From positions 36,029,339 through 36,093,338 of the forward strand of contig CM049316.1 of assembly GCA_026874595.1 (NCBI GenBank): a stretch of DNA of 64,000 nt, read 5' to 3'. Made by a program: the position numbers and the translations under genes. The notes under the pieces are model-generated. The model saw only the letters and a program-made list of their open reading frames with translations. It had not been told where the DNA came from and ran no database searches. Origin of the DNA: Sipunculus nudus. Its lineage: Eukaryota > Annelida > Sipuncula > Golfingiida > Sipunculidae. Shown here piece after piece: positions 22,575 through 33,564 of the stretch (position 1 is the stretch's first letter; each line of letters begins with the position of its first letter).

Positions 22575-23650
22575 CAGTTACCATTCACAACGTCCACTGA
22601 GGTCAACTTTTGGACCAGAGTGACATAATGAAGGGTTGACCTGGGCTTTATGACTGTCCCGGTACCTACTCAGGTAAGTCCACATAATTTTCGTGTTTCA
22701 CTTGTCTAAATGTCTTGATAATTGTAACAGTATAGGATCTAATCACATTTAACTAAACATGCTTGGTGTGTTAATATATTTTTCTAAATAAACATAATCC
22801 AGTCCAGATTATCATCAGAAATAGAAATCAAAATACGCTTGACTGAACATTTTTATTTACCTGATAGAGAAGAATACGAGTTCTGGCAACTGAGAGTTTA
22901 TTTTTGATATTGTACAATACATTATTTCTTTGAACTAAGTCGACGTTTGCATCATTGAAGAATGAAACCGCAGTCAACCAAATCATACCGGGGCTTCAAC
23001 AAGGTACCGGGAGTGACCATATCTAGCTAGTCAATATTTATCAACTACTTATTTTACTTATTGATGTCTATGTATTGCCTATATGCGAACCAGCGCTATG
23101 AGGACCATTATTAAGTAAAGGAAGCCGGTCAATACTGAAGTGTTATCCTTAGTATGATGACACGCGTAAAATAGCCATTATTATATCCAGACTGTTTGGA
23201 TCTACCACAATCCTCAAGAATACTCATGCAACGCATACGTGTCACAAACATCAATATGCCATTTTAGAGTGTGTTCCCAAAGTTCTACACAGTGTTCATA
23301 TTCAGAATGATGACACAGATGGCATGTCCAGTCTTTGGAAACTTTAGTCATACTAAGTTCAGTTTTTAAGGTTTCCGTAAGGTTCCTATAGCCACAGCTC
23401 TCCAAAATAATCCTTGTGTGGATATACTGCTATTACTAATACAAAAAACTATACGAAATACAGCCTGGAGTGTATCGTGTAGTTCTGTTTATGTACATAC
23501 AAAGAAATCACAGTCGAAAACTACATCATACAATATGAAAATATACTTTGAATACAATAGGTGTATACACCGTAGTTGCGCAACATCAACCTTGAGGCAC
23601 AAGTGCAATGACGTAATTAGACCTGGCTGGCTTGTGAACATAATGAAGAT
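22575..23650. other. No recognisable feature; 3' side of the GPCR gene
   Basis: Contains a perfect plus-strand splice-donor-like CAGGTAAGT at 22671-22679 with no supported exon. The part nearest 23.65 kb is probably just downstream of the GPCR polyadenylation site. Confidence 0.45.
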
Positions 23651-23652
23651 TT

Positions 23653-23658
23653 TTTATT
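23653..23658 (-). terminator. Polyadenylation signal of the GPCR gene
   Basis: Plus-strand TTTATT reads AATAAA on the minus strand, about 54 nt past the receptor's stop codon. It would give a very short 3' UTR. Other sites further on are possible. Confidence 0.45.
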
Positions 23659-23711
23659 CCATAAATTCACTGAGCATGTAACCAGTAGACGCACTCAAGA
23701 TGAGTAAACGT

Positions 23712-25167
23712 TTACATGACGGTAATCTTTGTTGGCGGGAGACTGCACTTGCAATGATTACAGCCAATGCAGAACTCGTGTTTGAGAGTTGGGACGAAAA
23801 TACCACTCATTCCTTGAGCAGGTCTTCTAGGGACTTTTGCTCCGGCAGGAAACGGTAAAAGGCACATTTCATTGCGGAGGTTGGTGAGCACATCACTATT
23901 TTCACTCTTCCGCTTCTGCTTGTTGCTTTTGTAGCTTTCGCACTTAGTCTGGAGGCTGTTGTGACTGTGCTCGGAGTTTCGAGACCAGGGTATGCTCCTC
24001 TTCGCATAGCACATCATCCATACGAGTTGGTGCCGGAACTTCTGTCCCATCGCGCAGTAGAGGAAAAAGTTCATGCTGTGGTTGACGTACATCATAAGTT
24101 CTGTGAGCGTGCGAGCCAGAACGTACTTTGAAAACTGGTGAAGATCAGCAGAGCTCTTGTTCCAGAACGAACTAGCGATGTTGCAAATGTTCATAGGCAG
24201 AGTAGTAAGCAGGAATGCGAATGAGATCGTAAGTAGCATCAAGGTCAGCCTTGTACTGCCCTCGTGAGACGGTCTCCGCTGCTCATATGCTGTCCATGAT
24301 TGCAAAGCACAGCGGTGTCGGCGGGCGTGAACGACCTGATGGATTATCATGCCGTTTAAAAGCATAATAAATACAAACGGCAAAAACGAGTACAAACAGG
24401 CATCCATCCAGGGCCAAACGTTACCAATCAGATACTCGTAATTCCTGCCGCCGTCACATTTTGGGATAGATTCCTTGTTGTGCCGGTAGTAACGAACCTC
24501 CACCGTTCTGAAGAAATGGCAGTTGATTGCAAGTAGCAAAAACAGGAGGAAAAGAATGACTTTTCTTGCACGTTTGATATTGCACATGCTGTTGGCCTTT
24601 AGAGGGTGACAAACGACGATGTAGCGTTCAACTGTCACCGCTATGATCAGCCACACGGAGAAATCACTGACGGTGTATCCTAAAACGTTTGTCACCTTAC
24701 ACAACCAATCGAATTTGTCTTTGATATCCACACCCGTCAGCTCACCTACCCAAAGCCGTAGCAGCCCCACAAACAGAACTAGCGTGTCAGCAATGGCCAG
24801 CACGGCAAGGTAGTAATACGTCGAGAACTTGAGCATCGCTTTCCTTCGCAGGATTACAAAAGATAAAATGTTACCAACTGAGCCCAGGACCACCAATATT
24901 GGTGGGATGTACAAAAGGAGTATTTTACTCAGGCGGTACTCCTCATACTGCATGAGCAGCTGCTCATAGCTCTTGATATGCATTTTCTCGCCGTACTTGA
25001 GGAAGTATACCCACTCCTCTTTAGAGCACAATCCTTCCTTCTGGCAGCCTGCCTGTCGGATGTGCGGGGGTAACGCCCAAAATATGTGATGCGCGTACGA
25101 ATCGTTCACGCGCAGATTTGGCCGAGTGTCGCTTTCAACCAGTCCACCCGGTTCGTCCAAAGTTTGT
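23712..25167 (-). CDS. Rhodopsin-like (class A) GPCR, neuropeptide-receptor type; terminal coding exon
   Basis: A plasma-membrane receptor that would couple a ligand, probably a peptide, to G proteins. Residues are numbered from codon 25160. Seven membrane segments lie near 79-103, 114-138, 152-178, 198-216, 252-275, 304-328 and 345-369. Class A marks include N97 (TM1), LAIAD with D125 (TM2), C154 and C235 for the usual disulfide, E178-R179-Y180 for DRY, P322 (TM6), and N364-FFLY in place of NPxxY. The TM6 Trp of CWxP is absent (TTLP). N-glycosylation sequons occur at N19 and N334, and a Cys-rich tail at 464-472. The frame is open back to a splice acceptor at 25168, and codon 25160 is TTG, so the true start lies in an upstream exon or, less likely, at Met60. 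FMRFamide/TRH-receptor-like identity is a guess; the ligand is unknown. Confidence 0.9.
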
Positions 25168-25188
25168 CTGAAACAATAAAAAGAGGAA
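25168..25188 (-). promoter_or_regulatory. Splice acceptor of the GPCR terminal exon
   Basis: On the minus strand, CCTCTTTTTATTGTTTCAG immediately precedes the open frame: a good pyrimidine tract ending in CAG. The exon then begins one base before a codon boundary, which implies a phase-2 intron. No in-frame ATG lies between this site and Met60. Confidence 0.7.
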
Positions 25189-25189
25189 T

Positions 25190-26020
25190 ATTCAATTATA
25201 TATTAAATATTTTATTTTTAAAGCCCATAATTCATAATTCAGACTGGACTTAATTTATATCATTAAAAATTTAATTTCAAAATAGCCTAAAGAAAATGAT
25301 ATTCCATTTCATTCAGCCAGTGTCATATCCTGCAAAAATTAATGTCCAAATTCTAAGAAATGTTGGAAAGTTTAATTTTCTGTTCCCTATAACATGTCTC
25401 GTTAAACATAATTGTAACTCAGATGGATCTTTATGTGGCTTCGGGTGATCACTCGCAACAATTCCTACAGGATTTCCACCGACAGCCTTATAATGGAAAT
25501 CAGTCTCGTATAAGGCCACACAAAGAATTGTTTTAAAGAATCGTTAGCCTATATATTTCACGGATCAATATTTAAGTGAATGAACAAGTCCTCGACCGGT
25601 AATGTCAGATCTTATTGATATGATTGCTTCTATTAATTCAAAGAGTGATTATGTTAATCAACACAACCACTTTCAATAATTAAGGTAGAGATTATAATGG
25701 ATTACACTTTGTTGTTTATATGCGCCATTCCAAGACTTGTCTCAAATTTTTCGCGTGTTCCATAGTTTTCGTCCTAGAGTTCGGCGATCAATTTAAGTGT
25801 GTTTGTTGTGGCCTAAATCTAATAACATCCTACACTGGACGCTTCCCTCCGGCTAAACACGATCTTATTCGGTGTCTGACGCGACAAAGCCGCCGTGAAG
25901 CGGAATGCCTATTTCAGTTCACAGACAAATAGATCCATTCATGTGCCTCTACGCGGGGTTTCCAAAATAAATCTTGGTGGGTGGAGATAATAGACTATAT
26001 AACCATAAAATGGTAAACTG
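25190..26020. other. Probable intron or upstream region of the GPCR gene
   Basis: AT-rich. A 68-codon minus-strand open frame at 25313-25519 begins with GTG and lacks a donor site in frame, so I do not call it an exon. Confidence 0.4.
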
Positions 26021-26027
26021 ATATCGG

Positions 26028-26275
26028 ATGCGAAGATAAAAGGAATAAAAAGAGCAAAGCAATCAATATTTGGGCGATACTGTGATTGCTGCTCAGTTTG
26101 GTTAATGAGAGAGAGAGAGAAAGAAAGAGAGAAAGAGAGAGAGAGAGAGAGATAATGAAGGGGAGAGGGGGTTCTGAAATATAGCCACAGGAAAATGTTA
26201 TTATACTAGTTAAGTTTACCATGGATGAGGACTGGAACTGTCTTCTTATTGAAGTCTGTTATACTCTCGCCACTT
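26028..26275. repeat. Duplicated block B, copy 1
   Basis: About 248 bp almost identical to 27179-27431, from GATGCGAAGATA through AGCAAAGCAATCAATATTTGG, a (GA)n tract, GGTTCTGAAATAT, to GAAGTCTGTTATACTCT. The embedded GA microsatellite (26106-26154) makes Glu-Arg or Ser-Leu frames. Confidence 0.9.
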
Positions 26276-26279
26276 CCCG

Positions 26280-26900
26280 GAGTGATCTCTACTATTTAAC
26301 TCATTATACTTATTATACAGAAATGACTCAGGATTAAGTAACACAGTGTAAAGTCGGTTGCATGTCACTAATATCTGGCAGACAGCGTCCATACAGTGGT
26401 TAATAAGTAATAATATGTATGAATCACGCATGCTGAATTTTTTTTACTCATGCTCACGGTAACCAAACATCACGAACACGGTCAGAGAATGCAACATAAA
26501 TTAGTGATGAAGGACAATACTGTATAATGAGTTCCTACAAAGTGAAATATTAAGTCACGATGATTTAAATCAATTAATTACTAAAAATATTTTTACATAT
26601 TGATCGAATATCCTTCTGAAAAATTTATATATATATATATATATTTTTTTAAATTTTAGAATTAAAGAAAATGAGCCAACATTCCTCATCTCATTTAATA
26701 CATCCCCATCCCCTATAAAAAGTCCGGATAAACGGGTTTATGAGCCAATTAAATATAAAGTCATCTACAATTCACCAAAACATTAATGGCATATTAATGA
26801 TAACTTTAAATAAAAAACATGTTGAAATTTCGGCATTATCGGAATTAAGAAACTGAAGAATATTGCAATGGCAGGTAGCAACTACACGTTAATAATATAC
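26280..26900. other. No recognisable feature
   Basis: AT-rich spacer with a short AT run at 26627-26644. Confidence 0.5.
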
Positions 26901-26908
26901 GTATGTAT

Positions 26909-26910
26909 CA

Positions 26911-26996
<86 letters not shown>
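26909..26996. repeat. (AT)n / (ATGT)n microsatellite
   Basis: AT dinucleotides with GT interruptions and a short ATGT end. Confidence 0.95.
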
Positions 26997-26997
<1 letters not shown>

Positions 26998-27055
26998 GTT
27001 CAAACGTTCAATGTACCATTGGCCACAAAGGCTTTCTACAATAATTCTCTTTATG

Positions 27056-27253
27056 AGACTATGAATCAAAATACATGTAATTAACAAAAGCTATAACTGA
27101 AGCCCTCAGAACAAAACGAAACCTTCAAGAAATTTATCTTCCAACACTGAGTATTGTCAACCAGAGAAGGGACCTCTGATGCGAAGATACAAGGAATAAA
27201 AGGAGCAAAGCAATCAATATTTGGGCGATACTGCGATTGCTGCTCAGTTTGGT

Positions 27254-27289
<36 letters not shown>

Positions 27290-27574
27290 AAGAGAGAAAG
27301 AGAGAGAGAGAGAGATAATGAAGGGGGAGGGAGGTTCTGAAATATATCCACAGGAAAATGCCATTATATTTGTTAAGTTTACCTTAGATGAGGACTGGAA
27401 CTGTCTTCTTACTGAAGTCTGTTATACTCTATATATACATGCATCTGAGACTATAAATCAAAATACATGTAATTAAGAAAAGCTATAATTGAAGCCCTCA
27501 GAACAATACGAAACCTTCAAGAAATTTATCTTCAAACACTGAGTATTGTCAACCAGAGAAGGGACCTCTGATGG
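27056..27574. repeat. C-B-C tandem duplication, ~393-bp unit
   Basis: Block C (27056-27180: AGACTATGAATCAAAATACA to GGGACCTCTGATG) recurs at 27449-27574. Between them lies block B, also present alone at 26028. This is one full plus about a third of a ~393-bp unit, with few differences, so it is fairly recent. It holds a (GA)n tract at 27257-27316. Confidence 0.85.
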
Positions 27575-27579
27575 AATTT

Positions 27580-27960
27580 ATGGATATTCCGTGTCGGTCT
27601 GGCGTGTGTTTGTTGGCCTATTATTCCTCCCTATTATACATTGCCTTCATAAACCACGAGGGGTAAGGGTGTCCCATGAAAACACGGCATGCAAGCCCGC
27701 TACAGAATCCTTTTCAATTATTTCGTCCATTAGGGGAACATCGCCAGGTGCAGCTCCTCAGTGCCCTGACATCACTCTGATATAGAGGTTATCAGCCGCC
27801 CGTCTTTTTTATATAACAGGTATTCTCATCTGCTATTCTTAAGTAGCAGTCTCCTCATAAGCGGACACCCAGCATCACGCTACATTCGTTATTACCGTCC
27901 CAATTTTGTTTCATCTCCGCCAGGTGGCGAGTATTAAGTTTTTTTTATGTTTTTTTTGTT
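27580..27960. other. No recognisable feature
   Basis: A GC-richer patch at 27546-27785 is open in one frame but starts without ATG and has no recognised product. Confidence 0.4.
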
Positions 27961-27961
27961 T

Positions 27962-28265
27962 TAGTTTTACTCTCGCAAGGAGGGTATACGTCCATTCCCG
28001 TTCGTGGGTGTGTTTGTTAGTGAGTTTGTGTGTTTGTTAACAACATATAACTAACGCAATCATAAACGGAATCTCATGAAATGTTCAGGGCATTTCTTGA
28101 ATGGACCAATGAAAAAACGGTTATATTAAGGTGTGAATTCGGCACGTGATCCGGATTCAGGAACGTCGAATGTTTATTCACAAATATAGTCACATATGCA
28201 CGAATGAACGTAAATGAATATAGGCCGAATAAGTAAATGTAAACACGGGTTTGGGAGCATCCCAC
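27962..28265 (+). mobile_element. Dispersed repeat family R3, copy 3
   Basis: Reads GGAGGGTATACGTCCATTCCCG, a GT-rich stretch, AACGGAATCTCATGAAATGTTCAGG, then GGATTCAGGAAC and CACGAATGAACGTAAATGAATAT: the inverse of the copies at 4.9 and 10.1 kb and collinear with 29563-29815. A poly-C tract adjoins its end. Confidence 0.65.
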
Positions 28266-28269
28266 AATA

Positions 28270-28640
28270 GGTACCCCCCCCCCCCCCTCCCATAAACATT
28301 TGCAGGCTTGAATTCCTTTGAATGCAGATTTGCAGCTTTGTAGTTTGTTATGAGCATTTATAAAAAAAAGTAATGGACGTATTTTCCTGAAGTTTGTGGC
28401 AGGATTAGATTAACATTAATTAAACAATTTCTTTGTCTTTTTTTAGATGATCAGGGTCAATATGATATGATTTTAAAGAATACATTACCACTATGATATT
28501 TTGTTTATTCTGGTCGGAAGGCCATTGCCATTCAATGGTATCAGGGCCCGCCTTCGTTTTAGCGAACAGAGCTCACTTGTGATCTAACCATGGAGTAAGT
28601 GAAGCGGACCCACATTATCTGTGTAGCAAATGTGTAGCAT
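28270..28640. other. No recognisable feature
   Basis: AT-rich spacer before the second LTR. Confidence 0.5.
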
Positions 28641-28650
28641 ATGTGTATGT

Positions 28651-29477
28651 TGTTACAGGTGCCCTTTTTATTGTGTGGCACGGGCGTGACTCGTGTTGTG
28701 TCGCCCGTGTCTGACCGCGTATTGCATTCTCTGTTTAATACGTACTGGTTGAACTCTCGTTGTCATTCTGGCTTGGGGCTTTCTTGCCTGGCCGGGGCGG
28801 GGTCACGTGTGGACCCTGGTATGTAGAGACCCAGCGACGTTCTTCTAGATGACTCCTGTAACGCGTGATTACTGTGTATTATGTAAGATCCTTTAGACTG
28901 TTCGAGAAGTGGAAAATTCTCGGCTTGGGGCAAGAAGTTATAAATAGGGGGCTGTGTTTGAGAGCCAAGAGAGAGAGAGAGGTGAGAGGATTCCAGCGGA
29001 CACAGACGTGTGTGTAAGTTTGTGGGACCTGTCCGATTATCCAGTAATTTCTGGGATTCCACTATTACAAACTCTATACAATTTAATGCTGCCTGCCTCA
29101 AGTTTACTTTCTGGATTGTTACAAGAGCTTTACATATGGGACTGTTATTCTCTGAGAGTATACATTTAAAGAACTTGTCGCCATGGCGGTGATGGTGTCC
29201 AGGTACTGTTCACTTTGTTTATGAGGCTGTGTGATTATATTGATTTGATGTTATACTTTATTTTTACTGTGTAATTGTATTGATTTGGTGTACTGTAATG
29301 TAAGGGCTGTTTTAAGAATAAATTATAGTTATTTGTTATTAAAAAACCACTGACTTCTTTATTCATTCCCCTAGACATTTCACGCTGCCTATTGTTACAC
29401 AATCTGATTTTTTATCTCCATTACAAAATTTGTGTTCATCATGCATACGTGATCTGTTTATATTAGGTTCCGTAACA
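28651..29477 (+). mobile_element. Solo LTR, family L1R, copy 2
   Basis: An 827-bp element, TGTTACAGGTG...CCGTAACA, collinear with 20166-20951 but clearly diverged. It has its own perfect 4-bp target duplication ATGT (28647-28650 and 29478-29481). TATAAATA lies at 28939 and AATAAA at 29317. A GA-rich stretch follows the TATA box as in copy 1. Its own duplication makes it a separate insertion rather than the 3' LTR of one element starting at 20.2 kb. Confidence 0.85.
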
Positions 29478-29562
29478 ATGTGCATGGCCATTTCCTTGTT
29501 CTGCCGAGCACTCTGGAACCTTAACACGCCGTTTAACACAGTGCAATAAGTGGAGTTTATTA

Positions 29563-29815
29563 GCGGAGGGCATGCGTTCATTCCCGTACATGTGTGTGTG
29601 TTTGTGTGTGTGATTGTTCACAACATAACTAAAGCAGTCTTGAAAGGAATCTTATGAAATGTTCAGGGATTTTATGGTATGGGCCAAAGAACAAACAATT
29701 AGATTTTGGTGTTGATCCAGCATCTTCTTCGGATTCTGGAGCATCATAGAGGAATATTCACAAATGTGCGGTCACTTATGCACGAATGAACTTGGGAATA
29801 TGGGTAAAAAACAAC
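29563..29815 (+). mobile_element. Dispersed repeat family R3, copy 4
   Basis: Shares GCGGAGGGCATGCGTTCATTCCCG, a GT tract, GAAAGGAATCTTATGAAATGTTCAGG, TTAGATTTTGGTGTTGATCC and TTATGCACGAATGAACTTGGGAATAT with the other copies. Non-coding. Confidence 0.65.
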
Positions 29816-29819
29816 TGAA

Positions 29820-31795
29820 TGCAGACAAGGTACAATGTACAACCTTACGCGCTGCATGGGCAGTGTGGTCTGCAATCACCTGTTCAAGTCACGGTCGAGA
29901 GCCCCGCAGCTCAGCGTTTCGGTGTTCAGTGTGTTTACAGAGCGTTTTTTAAACGTGCTGTCACGCATCAGTTAGGTAGCATTCCACTATATGGCGGAGA
30001 CATGTATCCATTGGGATGAAGATTCCCATTTTTAGAAATAAAATATATGTACCGGCATGAAAGGGAACAAGGTATGAGCGCTAACTAGACCACATATCTG
30101 AGTGCTGGGGATCATGCTATGCAGACACAACCAGACTCCCTATTTGACAGGAAAAATCTTTCATTTCGTCGCATGTTACGGAGAACGAAAGTATCTAAAG
30201 AATGATCAACCTAAAAGCCAGTATTTAGTTTCCACTGAATCAATCTTCAAGACATTTATACTATTTTCTTGAAACACAATTTATATAATATTATTTTGAA
30301 TAGATATTTAGGACATTTGAATAGCACAATTATTTTATATTTAAAACCTCCTGTTAACGGTATTTTCCTTCGAGTTGAAATAAAAAACAAATATTAGATT
30401 TAAAATATGATTAAAAATATGAGACACACGTTGGTACCCCTTATATACTTATCTTATTTTTCATTGAAACCTTAACGGAAATAAAACGTGTCCAACGAAT
30501 TGTATATTTATGATTAAAAAATAAACACAATTAATATATAGAAATGTCAGTTGAAAGACCATTATAACAATAATTATAATTTTTATATTGATAAAACGAA
30601 GAATAAAAAATAATGTAGTACGCAATAATTCCTGTGACACCATTGTTAATCAATCACACGAGTACTTAAGTTGAAAAGCAATGTATGTGGACACTACTGA
30701 AATGTTCTCAGCGAAAATGAACTAAAAATGAAAGTTAAGGTTCTCAAAAGACCGGTTTCTCAAATCTTACCAAACCAGCAGGCCGCTTTGGCGGTAAGCC
30801 ACTTTTCCCGGCGATACTGTCAAAATCAATTGATTGAAAAGTACGCTTCCGAATCGGATCTTGCTAGCGGTGTTTTGCCGGCCTCTTGGTAGCCGTGACC
30901 TTTCATTATGTAGTATCCTGGGCCGAATCTCGCCTGTTTAACGCTTCTTTGCTTCCGTTAGTTGTGGCATTTCGCTTTTCTTCACAGACAATTTTTTTTA
31001 TCCAGTCCCCGGTGGCACAAGTTGATTAGCTATGGTTTGACAGGTTTAACAAAGCTGCAGGAGAGCACCTTTTCTGCCAAGCCTGGATTTACATGAGGAT
31101 ATCCCCCAGGCGTAATTGTTCGATTTATGCTGATTTTTCTCCCTTTTCCGGGGATTTCACATTAGTTTATGTATCGTAGCCACCGTCCTATATTCCTAAC
31201 AGTCGAGCTCGTATTGACCCATTTTGAACATCTTCGCATCTTCTGCCGTTAGTCTTAATAAGCAGTGATTAGGCTACTCGGGTTCTTCATTTTTCATAAA
31301 TTAGTGCGGGCGGGTGATTTTGTTTTCTTTTTTTATAGGTATCGATAAAAGTATTATACTATCAGGAAACAGCAGGATAATAACATACTGTTCTTTCCAA
31401 AGCAGTAAAAGCATAACATTATACATAATGAAATTTTATTGAATTTTTATTGTTTTATTTTCTCGAAAGAAATTCAATATCGGTAAATTTTCACTGAAAA
31501 CAAATGTAATGATCACTGAGGCGAGTTTTCATGATTGATGCGATTCTGCCTGAGGAACGAATCTTAAAAAAATACCTGCACCAAAGTCATAATCGAATTA
31601 TGGTATATGCTACAGTTGTTTGCCACGGTCCATCAATCCCATTGCTGAAGCAAAGGTGGCCTAAAATACGAGTGAATAGTTCAGACCCTCGGCCGGGATA
31701 AAGAAACTGTCACGTATGACAATTGTAAATTGCAAAGATTCCTTTAAACTAAAATCATATGATGCTGATTTAAATTATGGCACGTTTCTTTTTAT
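29820..31795. other. Unassigned 2 kb
   Basis: 29820-30020 is GC-richer and open in two frames but without ATG-supported or recognisable protein. The rest is AT-rich. I see no repeat shared with the remainder of the window. Confidence 0.45.
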
Positions 31796-31799
31796 ATTT

Positions 31800-31990
31800 C
31801 CTTAAATGGGCCCAGCCAACTGTCTGACCTGTCTAACCCTATCTAAAGGTATGCCTTTGGAGCTTTTAAAAAATAGGCCAGAAAACGTGGATATCACCGC
31901 ACAAAAGCTGCTTGTTTTGTTTATATCAACGTGTTCATCAAAGTCCATTACAATATTTTTTTTAATAAAAAAGCTGGTAGACACACAAAC
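31800..31990 (+). mobile_element. Fragment related to the TTAA-flanked MITE M3
   Basis: GTCTGACCTGTC...CTAAAGGTA, GGCCAGAAAACGTGG and GCTTGTTTTGTTTATATCAACGTG match in order the interior of the element at 49441-49898. The ends are not preserved. Confidence 0.5.
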
Positions 31991-31994
31991 CAAA

Positions 31995-33450
31995 TAACTA
32001 ACCAGTCACCCAAAACCAAAACATGAAACCTCCGCGCTGACATTGTAAATAATAACTCTGATTAAACAAAATTGTTCACACGTATCAGAACAGATGTCAA
32101 TTTAGGTGCTCTCATACCGCATCCTTTTAAAATGCCGATCACTGTTAATTAAGCCTCCGATAAAACAGAAAAGGTATTATTCCGAAGTGCTGCTTGCGGA
32201 GATCATTTAATAGATATAGGCAATTCATGCCGATCTTTTTTGGCTTTCTTAACAATTCCTTAGCACTGCTCGTGTCCTTCATTAAAGCCTTCGTTTCGCA
32301 AAAAAATAATTTGCAATTATTATTGTGTAATCGATCCAAAGTGAAAAAATATATCGGGCATTTTAAAAGCAGTAATTAAATAAATCCACACTCTTACATC
32401 CACTCTTCACAGAAACAATTAACCATTTACTGGTTACATGTAAATGAAAAGTGAATATGTATTTTATATATTACTTAAGTAAACAGCTGTTTATTAAAAC
32501 TTGTTTAATGTGGTAAATATGAATATTTGTAAGTAAAATGAATAAAGGTATCAGTCAATCAATTTCTGTGTATTATAATTCTAAAATATTAGAATGAATG
32601 TACTGGTTTGGACTATTTTTTTGTTACTGGGTTATGCAATGACATTGCCTTTTTGTTTGCGGGGGTTTCAAATTCACGATAGTTGAAAGAGAATACATCC
32701 TCTAAATAGTAACAGGTCTTGTATGTTACCCGATAATCAAAGATTGCTATTGTAATCAGATCATAAAATATCTTCCATGTACGAACAAGCATTTGCACTT
32801 TATTCACTTGGGTTCCCGTTTAAATGGAGGCTTACAGGAGTTGATGAGGTATTTCTGTATCGAAATTTGGTTCCGATTTGTTTTTCGATGGTAAGACTTT
32901 CGTAGATAAACCTATAGACGCAAAACTACAGACGCAAAATTTCCTTTTTCGTTGTTTTCGTTGCGTATATGGGGTAGTTCTCAAATACGACTGATTTTTC
33001 AAAGCTGCCCCTTGTTCCGAGTAAGAGTGACATGTGATATTTGTTTTGGAAGAATATGGTGTGAGAGGGCTTCTTATGGGTGATTTTGGACCTCTAGTAA
33101 CACGTCTTAAAAGCTCTACTGTTTATGTGTTTCCACAGGTTTATCAGTTTTACAAAGGGAATTCCTATCAAATTTCATTCCAATGAATAAAACTACTAAC
33201 TCTTTGAAAATACAATTACATATAATTTTGAACATGAAATTTTAATACAAATATATTGTTGTCGGGCTCTCCTGTATACCTTAATTTCCGTGCCAAGTAG
33301 TGAGTATCATTTATTTAAATGTTTTAAATTTTAACCAATGGCTTCTGTTTTTCATTCAGTTATATAAATTCGAAAGATATTCATAATTTTTTTTCCCAAC
33401 AAACGAGCAATGTAACTGAATAACACCATTGCACCGAACTAATTTAATTT
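31995..33450. other. No recognisable feature; possibly intronic
   Basis: AT-rich DNA with no supported element. It lies just before a candidate terminal exon, so it may be intron. Confidence 0.4.
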
Positions 33451-33453
33451 TAG

Positions 33454-33535
33454 CGCTGATGGAGAACGCCCCGCTGACAGGAGTGCTCTGATCTACTTCG
33501 CTGTCGTGCCGGAAAAGACCCTGCTGACAACGTAA
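33454..33535 (+). CDS. Candidate terminal coding exon
   Basis: The site ACTAATTTAATTTTAG is followed by a GC-rich 82-nt stretch that is one base plus 26 sense codons and TAA. The peptide contains ERPADRSALIYFAVVPEKTL, a plausible protein-like mix. Composition contrasts sharply with the AT-rich flanks, as for the GPCR exon. AATAAA follows 21 nt after the stop. The product is not recognised and upstream exons are unknown. A shorter frame starting at an internal ATG ends after ten codons. Confidence 0.35.
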
Positions 33536-33555
33536 TAACTCGCCTTAAAATGTCA

Positions 33556-33561
33556 AATAAA
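33556..33561 (+). terminator. Polyadenylation signal after candidate exon
   Basis: AATAAA 21 nt downstream of the TAA at 33533-33535. It supports a gene end only if that exon is real. Confidence 0.3.
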
Positions 33562-33564
33562 GAT

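Noticed and set aside
23807-24007. 66-codon minus-strand frame within the receptor gene
   Set aside because: Out-of-frame shadow of the GPCR tail.
20166-29477. One full-length LTR retrotransposon with the two LTRs as its ends
   Set aside because: Each LTR has its own matching 4-bp duplication, no gag or pol remains lie between, and a cellular receptor gene sits inside.
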